From the NCBI GenBank assembly GCA_015178975.1, contig WHVD01000113.1:124001-188000 (forward strand): a stretch of DNA of 64,000 nt, given 5' to 3'. The notes under the pieces were generated by a model. It was given only the letters and a program-made list of their open reading frames with translations. It ran no database searches and was not told where the DNA came from. This document shows positions 11,838 to 23,353 of the stretch, piece after piece (the first letter of the stretch is position 1; the number at the start of each line of letters is the position of its first letter). This DNA is from Hysterangium stoloniferum. Taxonomy: Eukaryota; Basidiomycota; Agaricomycetes; Hysterangiales; Hysterangiaceae. A program made the translations under genes and the position numbers.

Positions 11838-14800
11838 ATGGGTCCCAGGTGTTCACTATCAACTTAAAAATTGATGAAGCAACTGGACATTTTTCAACCC
11901 TGGTATCTGAATCTGAGCAAGCCACTGACCTAGAAGGCATCCCGGAGAAATATCATGACTTCACGGATGTTTTTAGCAAGTGAAAAGCTGACTGGCTTCC
12001 ACCTCACAGAGAATACGACTTAAAAATTGATCTTGAAGATGGTGCCCAGCCACCCCTAGGACACATTTACCTGCTCTCGTCCACAGAACTCTCCGCAATC
12101 CGCAATTTCCTGGATGAACATTTGTCCATAGGTTTTATCCACCCATCAAAGTCTCCTTTTGGAGCACCTGTGCTGTTTGTCAGAAAAAAGGATGGATCTC
12201 TTCGACTATGTGTTGATTTTAGAGGACTCAATGCTGTCACCAAAAAGGATAAATATTCACTCCCACTTATATCTGATCTGCTCGATGCTCCATGGAATGC
12301 CTGGATTTACACCAAAATAGATCTCAAACACGCCTATCATTTGGTCTGGATTGCCGTGGGCGACAAATGGAAAACCACTTTTAGAACCCATTATGGTGCC
12401 TTCGAGTGGTTGGTGATCCCCTTTGGACTCACCAATGCTCTGTCTGTCTTTCAGCATTTTATCAACTACATTTTCTCCAACATGCTTGATGTATGCATCA
12501 TTGTTTACTTGGACAACATTCTTATCTACTCCGAGAATCCCGCAGAACACGACAAACAAATCCGTGAAGCTCTCTGGAGGCTCAGACAACATGGTTTATT
12601 CGCAAATGGTAACTTTTGACACGGACTCCATGGAATACCTAGGTTTTATGATGGGACCCAATGGACTCCACATGGATGAAACTAAAGTGCAAGTCATCAA
12701 AGATTGGCCCAAACCCCGAAAAGTTAAAGATATACAATCCTTCCTCGGCTTTGCCAATTTTTACAGACATTTTATCCATGGATATTCCGACATCACGGTA
12801 CCCCTTACCCATCTTACGCGTCAGGGTACTCCGTGGAATTTTAATGATAAGTGTCAAAAAGCTTTCAATCTTTTAAAAAATTCTTTTTCTACAGCTCCTA
12901 TTCTGTCACATTGGAAACCGGACTTCCCGCTCATTGTTGAAATGGATGCCTCAGATTATGCACTTGGAGCCATTTTGTCTATCCAGGACTCCGACGGAGA
13001 AGTCCACCCTGTGGCTTTTCTGTCCTGGACTTTTACCGGAGCAGAGCTCAACTACGACATTCATGATAAAGAACTTCTGGCAATATTTTCAGCTTTCAAA
13101 GCGTGGCGACACTATTTGGAAGGTTCAGGAGCTCCTATTGATGTTGTAACAGATCACAAAAACCTGGAATACTTTTCTACCACAAAACTTTTGACCCGCC
13201 GGCAGGCCCGCTGGTCTGAATATCTATCTGCCTTCAACATGATTATCCACTTTCGACCCGGCCATCTCAGCGGCAAACCTGACACTTTAACTAGACAATG
13301 GGACGTCTATCCTAAAGAGGGGAGCAACAACTATGTAACAGTAAATCCACACAACCTGAAACCTATTTTCACAAATCAACAACTTACTGCATCGGTCCGC
13401 GCAACTTTCCTCGTCAATCCCATTGTCCATGGAATTATCATTATGGATATTGAGAAGTTACATCAAGATATTCTATTGGCAATTCCACTAGACCCAATTA
13501 CTAAAGCTCACCTTGACAATCCTATGGACCCCGGTCAACCCCGGTGGTCTCTTGATCAACATGGTTTCATTAGACTTGACGATCACATCTATATACCAGA
13601 CTCCGACGGCCTCCGCCTCAGGATCCTTCAATACAAACATGATCATCCACTTTCAGGACATTTCGGGTACAACAAAACTCTATCATTAATAAGAAGAGAA
13701 TATACTTGGCCTGGACTCTGTGGATTCATTAAGCACTATTGTAAATCTTGCACTACTTGTCCCTGCTCGAAATCTCAGCAACACAAGCCATACAGCCTTT
13801 TGAAACAACTCCCGGTACTGGAACACCCATGGAATTCTATCTCTATGGATTTCATTGAACACCTACCGGATTCCGAAGGCTTCTCCACCATTCTAGTCAT
13901 TGTTGACAGAATCTCAAAACAAGGTATATTCATCCCTACTTATGACACAATTACGTCCGTGCAGTTAGAGGAACTTTTCATTATCCACGTATTTTCCAAG
14001 CACGGAGTTCTGTCCCACGTGACTTCCGATCAAGGATCAGAGTTCGTGTCTCACTTCTTTAGATCCCTCGGAAAATCCTTGGACATGACATTACATTTCA
14101 CGTCCAGACATCACCCAGAAGGTGATGGATACACCGAATGCGTCAACCAGACATTGGAACAATACCTCCACGTATATTGCAACTACCAACAGGACAATTG
14201 GAAATCCTTGTTACCCCTTGCAGAGTTTGCTTACAACAATGCACCCTCAGCCACTACTGGCATTTCCCCGTTCTTTGCAAATAAAGGATATAATCCAAAT
14301 ATTACAGTACATCCAGAATGAAATCTCGCCTCTGTTCGCACTCAAGAGTTCACCATGGACCTCCATGAGCTCCACGAGGAACTCCGGACTGCAATATTGT
14401 CCGCCCAAGAGCAATACCAACATTCAGCGGACAAACACCAGATCCCACCACCAAACTTCAAGATTGGTGACCGTGTTTATGTCAAATCTCAATTCTTCCG
14501 GACTACCCATCCATCAAAGAAGCTTGCTGGAAAATATTTAGGTCCATTTGAAATTATTGCACAAGTAGGTTCAGTTTCTTAGACTCTACAGCTTCCAGAT
14601 AGCATGCACATGGTACACCCGGTATTTCATGTTTCTATGTTAGAACCTTGTACTGCTAACACTATCCTGGAACGCATGCAATCGCTGTCCCCTCTGGTCA
14701 TCATTGACGGAGAACCTGAGTTTGAAATCTCACAGATTTTAGATTCAAAAATTGATAAGCATTGACGCACTTGTAAACTGCTTTACTTGGTCAAGTGGGT

Positions 14801-14927
14801 GGGTTACGAGGGCACCAATGAAGAGACCTCATGGACTTTGGCCACGGAACTCGGTAATGCCATGGAAATCGTTACAGACTTTCATACAACTTACCCACTC
14901 AAACCTGGACCATTATCATCTCTCTGA
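11838..14927 (+). pseudogene. Gypsy Pol (RT, RNase H, integrase, chromodomain), element I
   Basis: Order: RT (from about 12000; [19 protein letters not shown]), RNase H (DASDYALGAIL, then HDKELLAIF), HHCC zinc module (H-PLSGH ... YCKSCTTC), integrase core (SMDF, SDQGSEF, HPEGDG) and a C-terminal chromodomain (LLYLVKWVGYEG) ending at 14927. Chromodomains direct insertion to marked chromatin in chromoviruses. The element is dead. The RT active site YLDD reads YLDN (AAC at 12515-12517). There are TGA codons at 11981, 14319 and 14764 and a TAG at 14580, and a short deletion shifts the frame near 12608. Most changes are C-to-T or G-to-A. Confidence 0.95.
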
Positions 14928-15130
14928 CTGCACTCTGCAGACCCTGTGTTACCTTTGGACTCATTTTCATTATTCCCTGTCGCCCTATGTCTATCTTTGC
15001 TTTTACAGGTTCTGACATGTATTCATGTCCTTAAGCGGATTACCCGCAGACTATTTTATGTTTCACTTTTATGTTTTTTTCACGCTTTACTTTTATGATT
15101 CAAACTATTCTTTTATTCTATATTACTTTT

Positions 15131-16095
15131 TCAGTCTATATTTATGGGACTGTGTTTTTTCCCCGCCTCCTCAGCTACCTCCTCAGGAAGCTCCACGACC
15201 TCCGCGGCAACCCCATCCTCATCTGACCCGGCATCCTCGGAACTCCCAATTTGTGGCTCTTCATACACATAGCCACCATACTCTGCCAGGAACCTCCCAA
15301 ATTCCTTGCGGAGTCCACACAGTTCCTTTGCGACCACTATGTGGACATTGTTGCTCTTCCGGAGCAACTTGTTTTGGGCCTCAATGCCCTCGGCGATCCG
15401 TCCCAGGACTTTGTCCAATCCAGAAAACCTGTCTGACCCACTTATGTCTCGTGCCCCAGACCCTGCAGCCTGCTCATGAACTAGTGAGCACCTCACCTTG
15501 AGGTGCACGCATTGGTAGCAGCCCGGACCCTGGCCGGACTTTCAATTACACTCCGTGTTCCGGTCATTGCAACCGGAACACTGTGGATCGTTCTGCATCG
15601 GAAGACGGACTGGTGCCACCTTCCTTGCCTTCTGTTATTACGGTCAGTTTCCATGGCCATCCCACAGACATGAGGCTTACCTTTTGGGGGCTCTCTGGCT
15701 CCCCCTCAGACTCCGACTCCACCTCTGTCGCCTTGTGCTGAAAATGCCAAGTCAAAAAAAAAAAAAAAACAACAAGTTGGAATATTGGGACTTACCTTTC
15801 CTGCGACAATTGCAGCTCTGTCCGCAGCCACCCGCACCTTCTCCGCAGCCACCCGTGCAGCCTCCTCATCTCTCTGCCTCTGCCTCTCAGCCTCCTCCAC
15901 GGCCAATGCTGCCTGGTACTCCCTGTCTAAGGCCTCCTCGGCCTCCCTGGCTTCCTTTTCTGCTTCTTCGCGAAACTGGCGTTGCTCTTCTTGCCGCACC
16001 AAGAGTTGGGCTGCACTCCAAGTTGCCCAATGTGCAGTATCCGTGGAAGGCCCGGCAGTTGGCATCATCCGTCTTGGCATTGGCTTTGGTCCCAT
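15131..16095 (-). pseudogene. Antisense accessory gene of gypsy element I (coiled coil plus Cys-rich module), copy I
   Basis: Three exons on the minus strand. Exon 1 (16095 to about 15797) is an Ala/Glu/Arg-rich coiled coil ending ADRAAIVAGK at a GTAAGT donor. Exon 2 is acidic (ATEVESESEGEPESPQK) and ends at GTAAGC. Exon 3 has CSGC-X6-C and CYQCVHLKVRC, then a helical segment and an acidic tail ending SPINID. It lies between Pol and the polypurine tract/3' LTR, on the strand opposite Pol. TGA at 15542-15544 stands where copy II has Trp (CWKQ), so TGG probably became TGA. No known family could be named; a nucleic-acid-binding role is only suggested by the paired Cys units. Confidence 0.7.
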
Positions 16096-16292
16096 TTTTT
16101 CGATGATGGGGGTAATAAAGAAGAAGAAATTTCTATTTTTTCAAATTTATATATAGGCTCGTCACGTTTGAACCTTACCTTCCAGATCACATGACTCTTT
16201 GACACATACGTGTAACTGACATGACTTTTGACACATGTGCATAGCCGACAAAAACCTTATCTAGGTCTAGAGCCTCTTTGGGACTTTGGCAT

Positions 16293-16305
16293 AAAGGGAG
16301 GGTAC
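16293..16305 (+). other. Polypurine tract of gypsy element I
   Basis: AAAGGGAGGGTAC immediately precedes the LTR start TGTTACGACCGG, the expected place for the plus-strand primer. Confidence 0.75.
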
Positions 16306-16869
16306 TGTTACGACCGGACAATCCCGCTGGACTCCGGGCACTAACCTGTACACCATCACACCCTACACACACCAAATGTCTGTTTATAGGATTTCCCACC
16401 CGGACTCCATTACATCAAGACTTGTTACGTTCGACCTCATTACGACACATATCAGTCACTGGACTTCCCCCAGACTCCGTCTCTGTCTATGTCCATCTTC
16501 GTCCCACGCATCAGTCACCGGACCCCGCTCAGAATCCCGTCACCGCTCTAATCAAGCCCCATTCCCGTTTTAGTCAAATGACCTGTCACAATTTAGGACT
16601 CCACTCCCACTCCATTTCCCATTATGGGTTATGCTTTGTCATGATTCGGACTCCGCTCCATCAAAAAGAACTTTATTTAGTTTTCCCTGTAGTATGTATA
16701 AATACCCTAAGATGTAAAAGTTAGACCCAGTTTCAATCTCTTATGATTTCCACTAAATACAAGTGTAATATTCTCAAGTCATTAGAACTTCTATTCTCCT
16801 ACTCCTTATTTGCCCTCTCTCTCTTGTTTCTTTTTGTGTTTTGGTAGCCTTGTTAGTGTTGCCCTAACA
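16306..16869 (+). mobile_element. LTR family D, 3' LTR of gypsy element I
   Basis: 564 bp from TGTTACGACCGG to TGCCCTAACA. Partial relatives are at 19015 (inverted), 28640-28863, 17585, 17803 and 43150-45551 (inverted). It does not match the LTR A upstream of gag, so the two ends of this element now differ; recombination or replacement of one LTR is likely. Confidence 0.75.
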
Positions 16870-17039
16870 CAACCATTCTGCCCAATTATCCTACCTATGG
16901 TTGACAAAGAGGCTGAGATATTGTGTTCACTAGATCTGTAGCATGTTTGTGCACAGACCAGTGCACAGACCATGTATTCTAGTATATAGTTAGTACAGCT
17001 GAGGAGTAGATCCCTCATCTGAAAGCCTAGTTATATCAC

Positions 17040-17605
17040 TGGTTTAGCATCTACCCACTCTACTCTTAGTGGCTATGCTCCAACAGTAGGGAGTCCTCAT
17101 CCTGTAATCACCAGGCTAACAGATTATTCACACACTACCATAATGGCATTGTATCCTTGACTTTCTGGAAATCCAGTAATTAGATCAACAGTGATGATTT
17201 CTCAAATATCTTTAGGGATCTGTGTTGGTACAGGCTTTCCTATAGGGCTAGCAGGATATGTCTTGGTCCTGTTGCATCTATCACATCCTTTGGTATATGA
17301 TGAGATATACCTGGACATTCCTGGCCACAAATAGCTCCTTGATACCAACTCTAAGGTTTTATACCTGCCTGGATGGCCACTGGTATAGGCATCATGATGG
17401 AGTTCAACAATTTGCCTTCTGAGCTCCATATTTTTGGCATATAGACCTTCCCTCTAAAGAGATTAAAACCCTGTTCCTCTTCCCATTCATTTGCTTCAAT
17501 CCTCTTATTTCCTGACTTCTTTAATTCCTCTACTTCCTTAACCACAACCTCTTCCATATCTTTTGCTTGTCTGATCTTCTTAAGTGTTATGACCAGAAAA
17601 CCCAC
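17040..17605 (-). pseudogene. Gypsy integrase fragment (element III)
   Basis: Minus-strand coding includes an HHCC integrase zinc module (HHDAYTSGHPGRYKT ... GCDRCNRTK), preceded by a charged linker and followed by a decayed start of the integrase core (DLITGFPES). Stops and frame changes interrupt it. It differs in sequence from element I, so it is another gypsy lineage. Confidence 0.75.
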
Positions 17606-18125
17606 CAGATTCTGGGCACTACCCTATATGCACCTGCACCCTATATGCACCAGTTATCAGTTTACCGGAATACCCACCAGAACCCAGATGTTGACCCTGT
17701 CCATGCCTGACCTTCATTATCTCATGTACCAGTCACTGGAATACCTGAGGCACTTATCCTTGGTACCAAAGGCAACAAAGGAAATCTGTCTTTATTCCAG
17801 GATGTTATGACCAGAAAACCCACTGGACTCCAGGCACTACCCTATGTGCATCCACACCCTATACACACCAGTTATCAGTTTACCAGACTCTTTGGAAAAC
17901 ACTGCTATTTACCTTGTTGGGGCCTGCAGGCTCCTACCTATCTATCACTCAACCTCCGACTGATCTCCACCTGACCCCTTGACTTCTGCAGGATTTCCGC
18001 AGTTGACCCTCCAACCTCACAACCCACCAACTACTCCCAGACTCAGACTCCCTGGGATTCCCATCCACCTATCTGAAATTGGACGACATGATCTCGCAAG
18101 GGCACAGCCTATAAGCTGAAGCCAA
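17585..18125 (+). mobile_element. Two head-to-tail partial D-type LTRs
   Basis: TGTTATGACCAGAAAACCCAC starts at 17585 and again at 17803. Each copy continues with GGCACTACCCTATATGCACC-like sequence. The second reaches the shared LTR motif at 18096-18129 and runs into the gag fragment on the other strand. They split gypsy element III between gag and integrase. Confidence 0.6.
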
Positions 18126-18540
18126 GTCCTACCAGCTTTCATGCAAGTTTCTCCAGAAACCCTCTGATAATCTCCACACATGCCCCTTAACAGACATCAG
18201 CACTCTGAACGTTGTTTGAGTTGGTTTATCTTGTGTCTGTTTTAACTCTTTTAGGAAATCTTCCCAAGTGGAGTCAATAGTCCCTCTGGTGGAATACCCC
18301 TTTACTTTGAGCCTGGCCCAAGGTTCAGTAGTCCCTCCTTTCATGTAAAGATAGTGTAAAGATTATCCTATCAGAGTCATCCTGCATTCTCTTCCCATGA
18401 AAGTAAAGGGAGAGTTGTGTGACAAAGGTGTCTGTTTTCTGTTGTGAGCCATCAAAAGTATCTGGAGTGGCTAGCTTGAAAGTTTTGCCTGGTGGGGTAG
18501 GTGATAATGATGATGAGAGACTGTCTAGAAGCTGCTGCAT
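18126..18540 (-). pseudogene. Gypsy gag fragment (element III)
   Basis: Minus strand encodes a Gag N-terminal region: TFKLATPDTFDGSQQKTDTF then LSLYFHGKRMQDDSDRIIFTLS, with a frameshift, then GGTTEPWA and IDSTWEDFLKEL. It is cut at its C-terminal side by the LTR fragment ending at about 18125. It fits the same minus-strand element as the integrase fragment at 17040-17605. Confidence 0.7.
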
Positions 18541-18957
18541 CTGAGTAATCTTCTACTATAGAAGGGGTAGGGTTATCTATGGTATCTGGAAAAAAAAGAG
18601 AGGTAGCGTCTAATAGGATAGGATGTGTACTGGTCTGCTCTCAGGAGTGTGTATGGAGAATAAAACTAGCCACAAAAGTGCCCTATGTCTGACTACTGTA
18701 ACTATTGTAAACTAAACAGACTAGCTAACTACTGAACACCCAGTTGTTAGCACTCTGGTTTGTTCCCAGAATCACAAGGATGACTACCTAGATATTTTCA
18801 GGGAACTAAAGGCTGCCTTGTACAAGGATCAGCTCCAACAGTTGGTGTTCCTATCTACTAAAGTCACACACACTATAAGGGAGATTTTTTGACAGTACAC
18901 AGAGCCTGAGAGGTTGATAGGATGGAGGAAAGGGAATTGGATGTGAGGAGTTGTTGA

Positions 18958-18981
18958 GAGAGAGAGAGAGAGAGAGAGATA
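18958..18981. repeat. (GA)n microsatellite
   Basis: About eleven GA dinucleotides in the non-coding leader between the gag fragment and the inverted LTR. The surrounding 18541-19014 shows no gene. Confidence 0.9.
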
Positions 18982-19014
18982 AATAGTAGAGTTGTTAAGA
19001 GAGTTTCAATCTTC

Positions 19015-19262
19015 TGTTAGGGCAACACTAACAAGGCTATTAAAATACAAAAAGAAAAGAGGGAGAGGGCAAGATAAGGAGTGGGAGAATGGAAGTTCTA
19101 ATGACTTGAGAATATCACACTCGTATTTAGTGGAAATCCTAAAAGATTGAAACTGGGATCAAACTATGTATATACATCTTAGGATATTTATACTAAAGGG
19201 AGAACTAAATAAAGTTATTATTGAAGGTTCAAACCTTAGAAGAAAAGTAAAATAAAGTTAAG
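19015..19262 (-). mobile_element. LTR family D fragment, inverted
   Basis: TGTTAGGGCAACACTAACAAGG at 19015 is the inverse of the end of the LTR at 16306-16869, and similarity continues to about 19260. It is probably the 5' LTR of the minus-strand element III. Confidence 0.7.
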
Positions 19263-22200
19263 TTTTACATTTGATATGTATAGGTCACATGATTGACATG
19301 TGATTGACATTGTGTTGCTGTAAACAATCTTTTGAACCATTTTGCATTCACATCACATGCACTTAGTGCGGTGTCATTTAGGTGACAGCAATGATCTGAT
19401 CGTGGTTCCCGGCTCCAGAGGCGGGGAAGAATGTGCAGGTGCTGTATAAGGGGTGAAGCTACGTGAACGCACAGGGGACGTGATCGGGAAAGATACTGTT
19501 GAGGACACATGTCTGCGGTGTGATGCGGGGGTTGTGGCGGACACGTGAGGTTTAATATTCTTCGATATATGTCCAGACATGCACATTTTGCGACTTTCCC
19601 TGATCTTGCTCCTTTTTTCCTGCAGACCTCCCCCGTCAAACTACATAATCATGGCTTACCTATTTTGGACTAGCATTCTCCTTCGGGCTTGACCAGGTCT
19701 GACTCCGCTTCAGGATGGTGATTGTGGTGAACGTTTATTGGTATATCCTGATTTCCCTCGTCTATTCCCGTTCGTATTCACTTCATTCTGACCATGTTGT
19801 CAAATTCATCTGTCTTGCCACTTTTCCCCGCTCCCTCCCATTCCATATCTCTCGCCCTTCATTTCATCCTACATTCCCGCCTCGCTAACTCCAGCCTCTC
19901 CCGTACCAAAGCCCTGTGTCCCTCCCAACCTTCAACACTGCCCCGGTCACAGTCATTCGCTACCGGTTGTTGTCAAAAGGCACTATTTACTCCTTGGAAT
20001 AGTGGCAGAGAGACGGCTGTCACGTGGTTGTTTGGACAGATGGAGGATCCCAGCTTTTGGTTGATGGTAGACATCTTTGGACCTGAACCGTCTGCGGAGT
20101 AGATGGCTATGATGTAGGATATGATATTTGTGAGTTACGGTGAGTAGCCACACGCATATACGCACATGCCCATATACACGCACATACCCATATACACGCA
20201 CATACCCATATACACGCACATACCCATATACACGCACATACCCATATACACGCACATACCCATATACACGCACTATATACACGTCTTCTAGGAACATAAT
20301 AATGAACATCTTACGACCAAGCCCCACTAAAGAACATCTGATTCAGGTCAGCGAAAGATCGATTGGATATTATTTTCTAACTTGCAGCTTTACAAGACCG
20401 ACAGAGGTACCAGGAATATAATTCTCCAGATTGTTCATAAATGGTGGGAAGACGGTTCCTTTGACTAGCAAGCGGCGCGAAGTACAATATGCGCTACTCA
20501 TCAAACCCAGAGTCTATTCCTTTTGCATGCAGAGATCTTTCCGATTCAAGTCAGTGTGTTGAGTGTATGATGATTAGAGTCAATGAAGTACATTGTAGAG
20601 AACCAATAGAATCTGGGATTTACGCACGGGAACGTAAGTAAATGAAAAAACAGTCTACTTTACTACAATAAATGTATTATTTTAATTTTTTCTGGGACTT
20701 CACATGTAAAAGAGGAAGAGAAAGGATGCAGCGGGCATGACCAAATGAAGAAACCACGGTATAAGCCCGCGACTGAGTATGGATAATGTCCACAGGGTCT
20801 GGCGTTGAGAATATGAAGTAGAGGTGAATTCACAGGGCTTAAATTCTCTCTCCTCTCGGAATACATTATAAAATTGATGGAGAACCAAATTTTTGAACCT
20901 GCGTTGCGGATATTATATGTTCTGGAGAATGCTTTGGGCACTTTCACAATTTGGAATATGCATGAGAGTGGGAATGTTTATCGCCCTCAGTGTGGAGGAC
21001 AAGGAATTCCACAGTACATATTTCAGTATTGTTAATATCCCCTAAACGTCATGATTGTCCGATTTGGAAAGTTCCCGAAGACTTCGTTAGAATATTTAAA
21101 ATCTTCCCTACACTTTCAAAAATTTGGTCTTTCTCATGAAATCTGTCCATTGTTCATGCATGGTAGAGAATCACCCAAGTTCGAGCATTTGAGCCTCAGG
21201 GCCGCATGTTTAATATATCTGGGTGATTAGAGAGTATTTTCAACTAATACATATTAGCAAACTGAATGGTGTTCCTGATATTATGTGTTTCCAGCCGTAC
21301 ACCTCGAAATTTTGGGCTGATAATGACTGCCTCGGGAATGTGTCTCCAGCCGTACACGTGCTGCAGCTTCCCCTGTTATCTTTGTTGTACATTCGACGAA
21401 GTTTGTGCACGTGTGCTGGGTATCTACAAGACTTGGTTAGCAGTGGTGGTTCTTGCTTCATCTCTTGGCCTAATCTTGGCTTTCTGTTTCTTGAAGATAT
21501 CCCCAACAACGATGGTAGGCTCACTTTGGATAAATACCTTGCTTCGGGGCTGCAACCAGGTCAAACACTGTTCCGCATGAAGCCCGCGTCCACTCAAAGT
21601 CCACACATTCACAGGTCAAGATTGCTCCCAGCCAGATGCCTTCTTCCCGGGTTCATGTCGCACAAAGGGCGCCCTGTCGTTCTGAGTACTGCATCGTGCA
21701 TATACTGATCGGAATGGGAGGTGGTGGTGCGGATGAAGGTAGTGTGTTTTTTGATGACGAGAAGGCTGCGAAGGCAGAATGTGGGAACATGAAGGAGTTG
21801 AAGGCGTTGGCACAGCTGTATCTCCATGCACCAAACCAAATACTTTCTCAAGGTTTCCGCAATACTAACGACTACTCGTTAATATGCACAGTTGTGTGTG
21901 AACCCTCCAGAACTCTATGACTACCAACACGATGGCATTATAGAATAATCTTTCGTCACTTGTAGTTATATGGCTTTCGGGTGTGAATATCCTACATTGA
22001 TTGGTATCTTCGAAATAGGTAGGGGAATTTATTTGTACCAAGCTGATCTCAAAATAACATAGGACTATCTTGTTGCTTTCGTGACTTGGAATATTTCCAC
22101 TTGATGGGTTTTAGTGAGAACCCCCTTCCCCTTGAAAATGCTTGCGGAATTATCAAATTTATAACGATATCACCATTTCATACATTTTCAACCCGAGTCC

Positions 22201-22390
22201 TACGGCTTGCGCTCATCTATCTTCCTTGATTTTCTCGCATTGCCAGCAATTGTCTTTCAGAGTCGTTTCACAAAGAATAATCAGCATAATGCTTTGATAA
22301 AGAATTATGCCTCCTTTCTTCCAATTGAAGAGATCCCACTTATATTGCTGACGTGCTAACGACGCGATCTAGTACTGATTTTAAAATTGA
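19263..22390. other. Unassigned 3.1 kb with no recognised gene
   Basis: Several open frames of 60-160 codons occur on both strands (for example 21223-21708 plus and 19265-19639 minus), but none has a recognisable domain and they overlap each other. The 18-bp repeat at 20150-20282 is the only clear structure. Decayed host or transposon sequence is likely. Confidence 0.5.
20150..20282. repeat. 18-bp tandem repeat
   Basis: About seven copies of CCCATATACACGCACATA. Because 18 is a multiple of 3, both strands stay open through it, giving artificial TYPYTR-like and VRVYGY-like peptides. Confidence 0.9.
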
Positions 22391-22404
22391 ACTATTGAGT
22401 TTTA

Positions 22405-22560
22405 TTAAGGATCCACCGGAGGTATCGACATGTGCCTCCCGTGCTTTGATAGAGACGGCGTGGGGAGGATGCGAGGCGATGCATGTACAGCATTCTGGGA
22501 TGCTAGGGCATATGTGTGGTCTGGACGTCAGTAGAATGAAAGAACCGAACCTGAACGAGC
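22405..22560 (+). repeat. Dispersed repeat related to 60378-60520
   Basis: Shares ACCGGAGG-ATCGACATGTGCC, CGTGCTTTGAT and CGATG segments in the same order with 60378-60520. It lies just upstream of R copy 1. No coding meaning is evident. Confidence 0.5.
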
Positions 22561-22591
22561 GAAGACGTTGTTTTTTTTTGTTCGGTGAGCA

Positions 22592-23353
22592 CGGGAGCAT
22601 GAGTTGGAAAGTGGATAAAAAAAATCAAAAAATTATTATGCAAAAGAAAGACAGGTGTCAGTTTACGAGAAGGGGCAAAAAGGTGTCTAATTCAGTTTTC
22701 CAAATGGGGATCCAATTTCTACCCGAAGTGATTCTAAAACCAAACACGGCCGAAATAACATGTTCGTCACCTGTAGAGTGATAAACGTCTGAAGGGATGG
22801 TGTAATAAATCATTTTCCAGCTCATAAAATCACTTAGGGCTTTCAATTAAGCTTTGAGACACTGTTCCTTGATAAAAGAAGTTCTGCAGTGTACATTCTG
22901 CTCCGAATTTAAGGTCACATTAGATACTCTCAGTGTGTCTCGACGAAAAAATACAACAATGGGGTACACATAATTAAAACTAAGTAATTCATAGGTCCAC
23001 TTGCTACCAAATCAGCCGTTCATGTTCTCCTAACCTGTGCTCGAGAGGTCCTTTGTCCTACTGTATTAGCAGCAACTTGGTGAACTATTATTAGGTGGCT
23101 CACCACTGCTCTTGTTGTGGATATGGACAGATACTTAGGGCTTCCGATATGGGATGGAGTTCTGGGCTACTGCTATACATATTAAATGGAATTAGAGTCA
23201 TGTGAAAGTGTGTGACTTAGTTTGTTGTACGTCATCATGATGAAGCAGAACACGATTCTTTTGCTAAACCTCCTAATGTCATGATCCATGTTATACTTCA
23301 AATTTCAAACGCCAAATCACATCACAAAAATGAAGGGGAAAGCCCAAGATCTG
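22592..23353 (+). repeat. Dispersed repeat R, copy 1 (truncated)
   Basis: Highly similar to 46865-47610, 54700-55165 and the inverse of 59360-59040, for example at TATGCAAAAGAAAGACAGG and CAACAATGGGGTACACATAA. Similarity ends sharply after CCCAAGATCTGGTGA at about 23353, where unrelated sequence begins; copies 2 and 3 continue. Confidence 0.85.

Noticed and set aside
16278-16724. 148-codon plus-strand ORF
   Set aside because: It spans the polypurine tract and LTR D; not a gene.
19983-20421. Repetitive-protein gene on either strand (VRVYGY or TYPYTR repeats)
   Set aside because: Produced by an 18-bp DNA repeat that stays open on both strands; no start context or flanking conservation.
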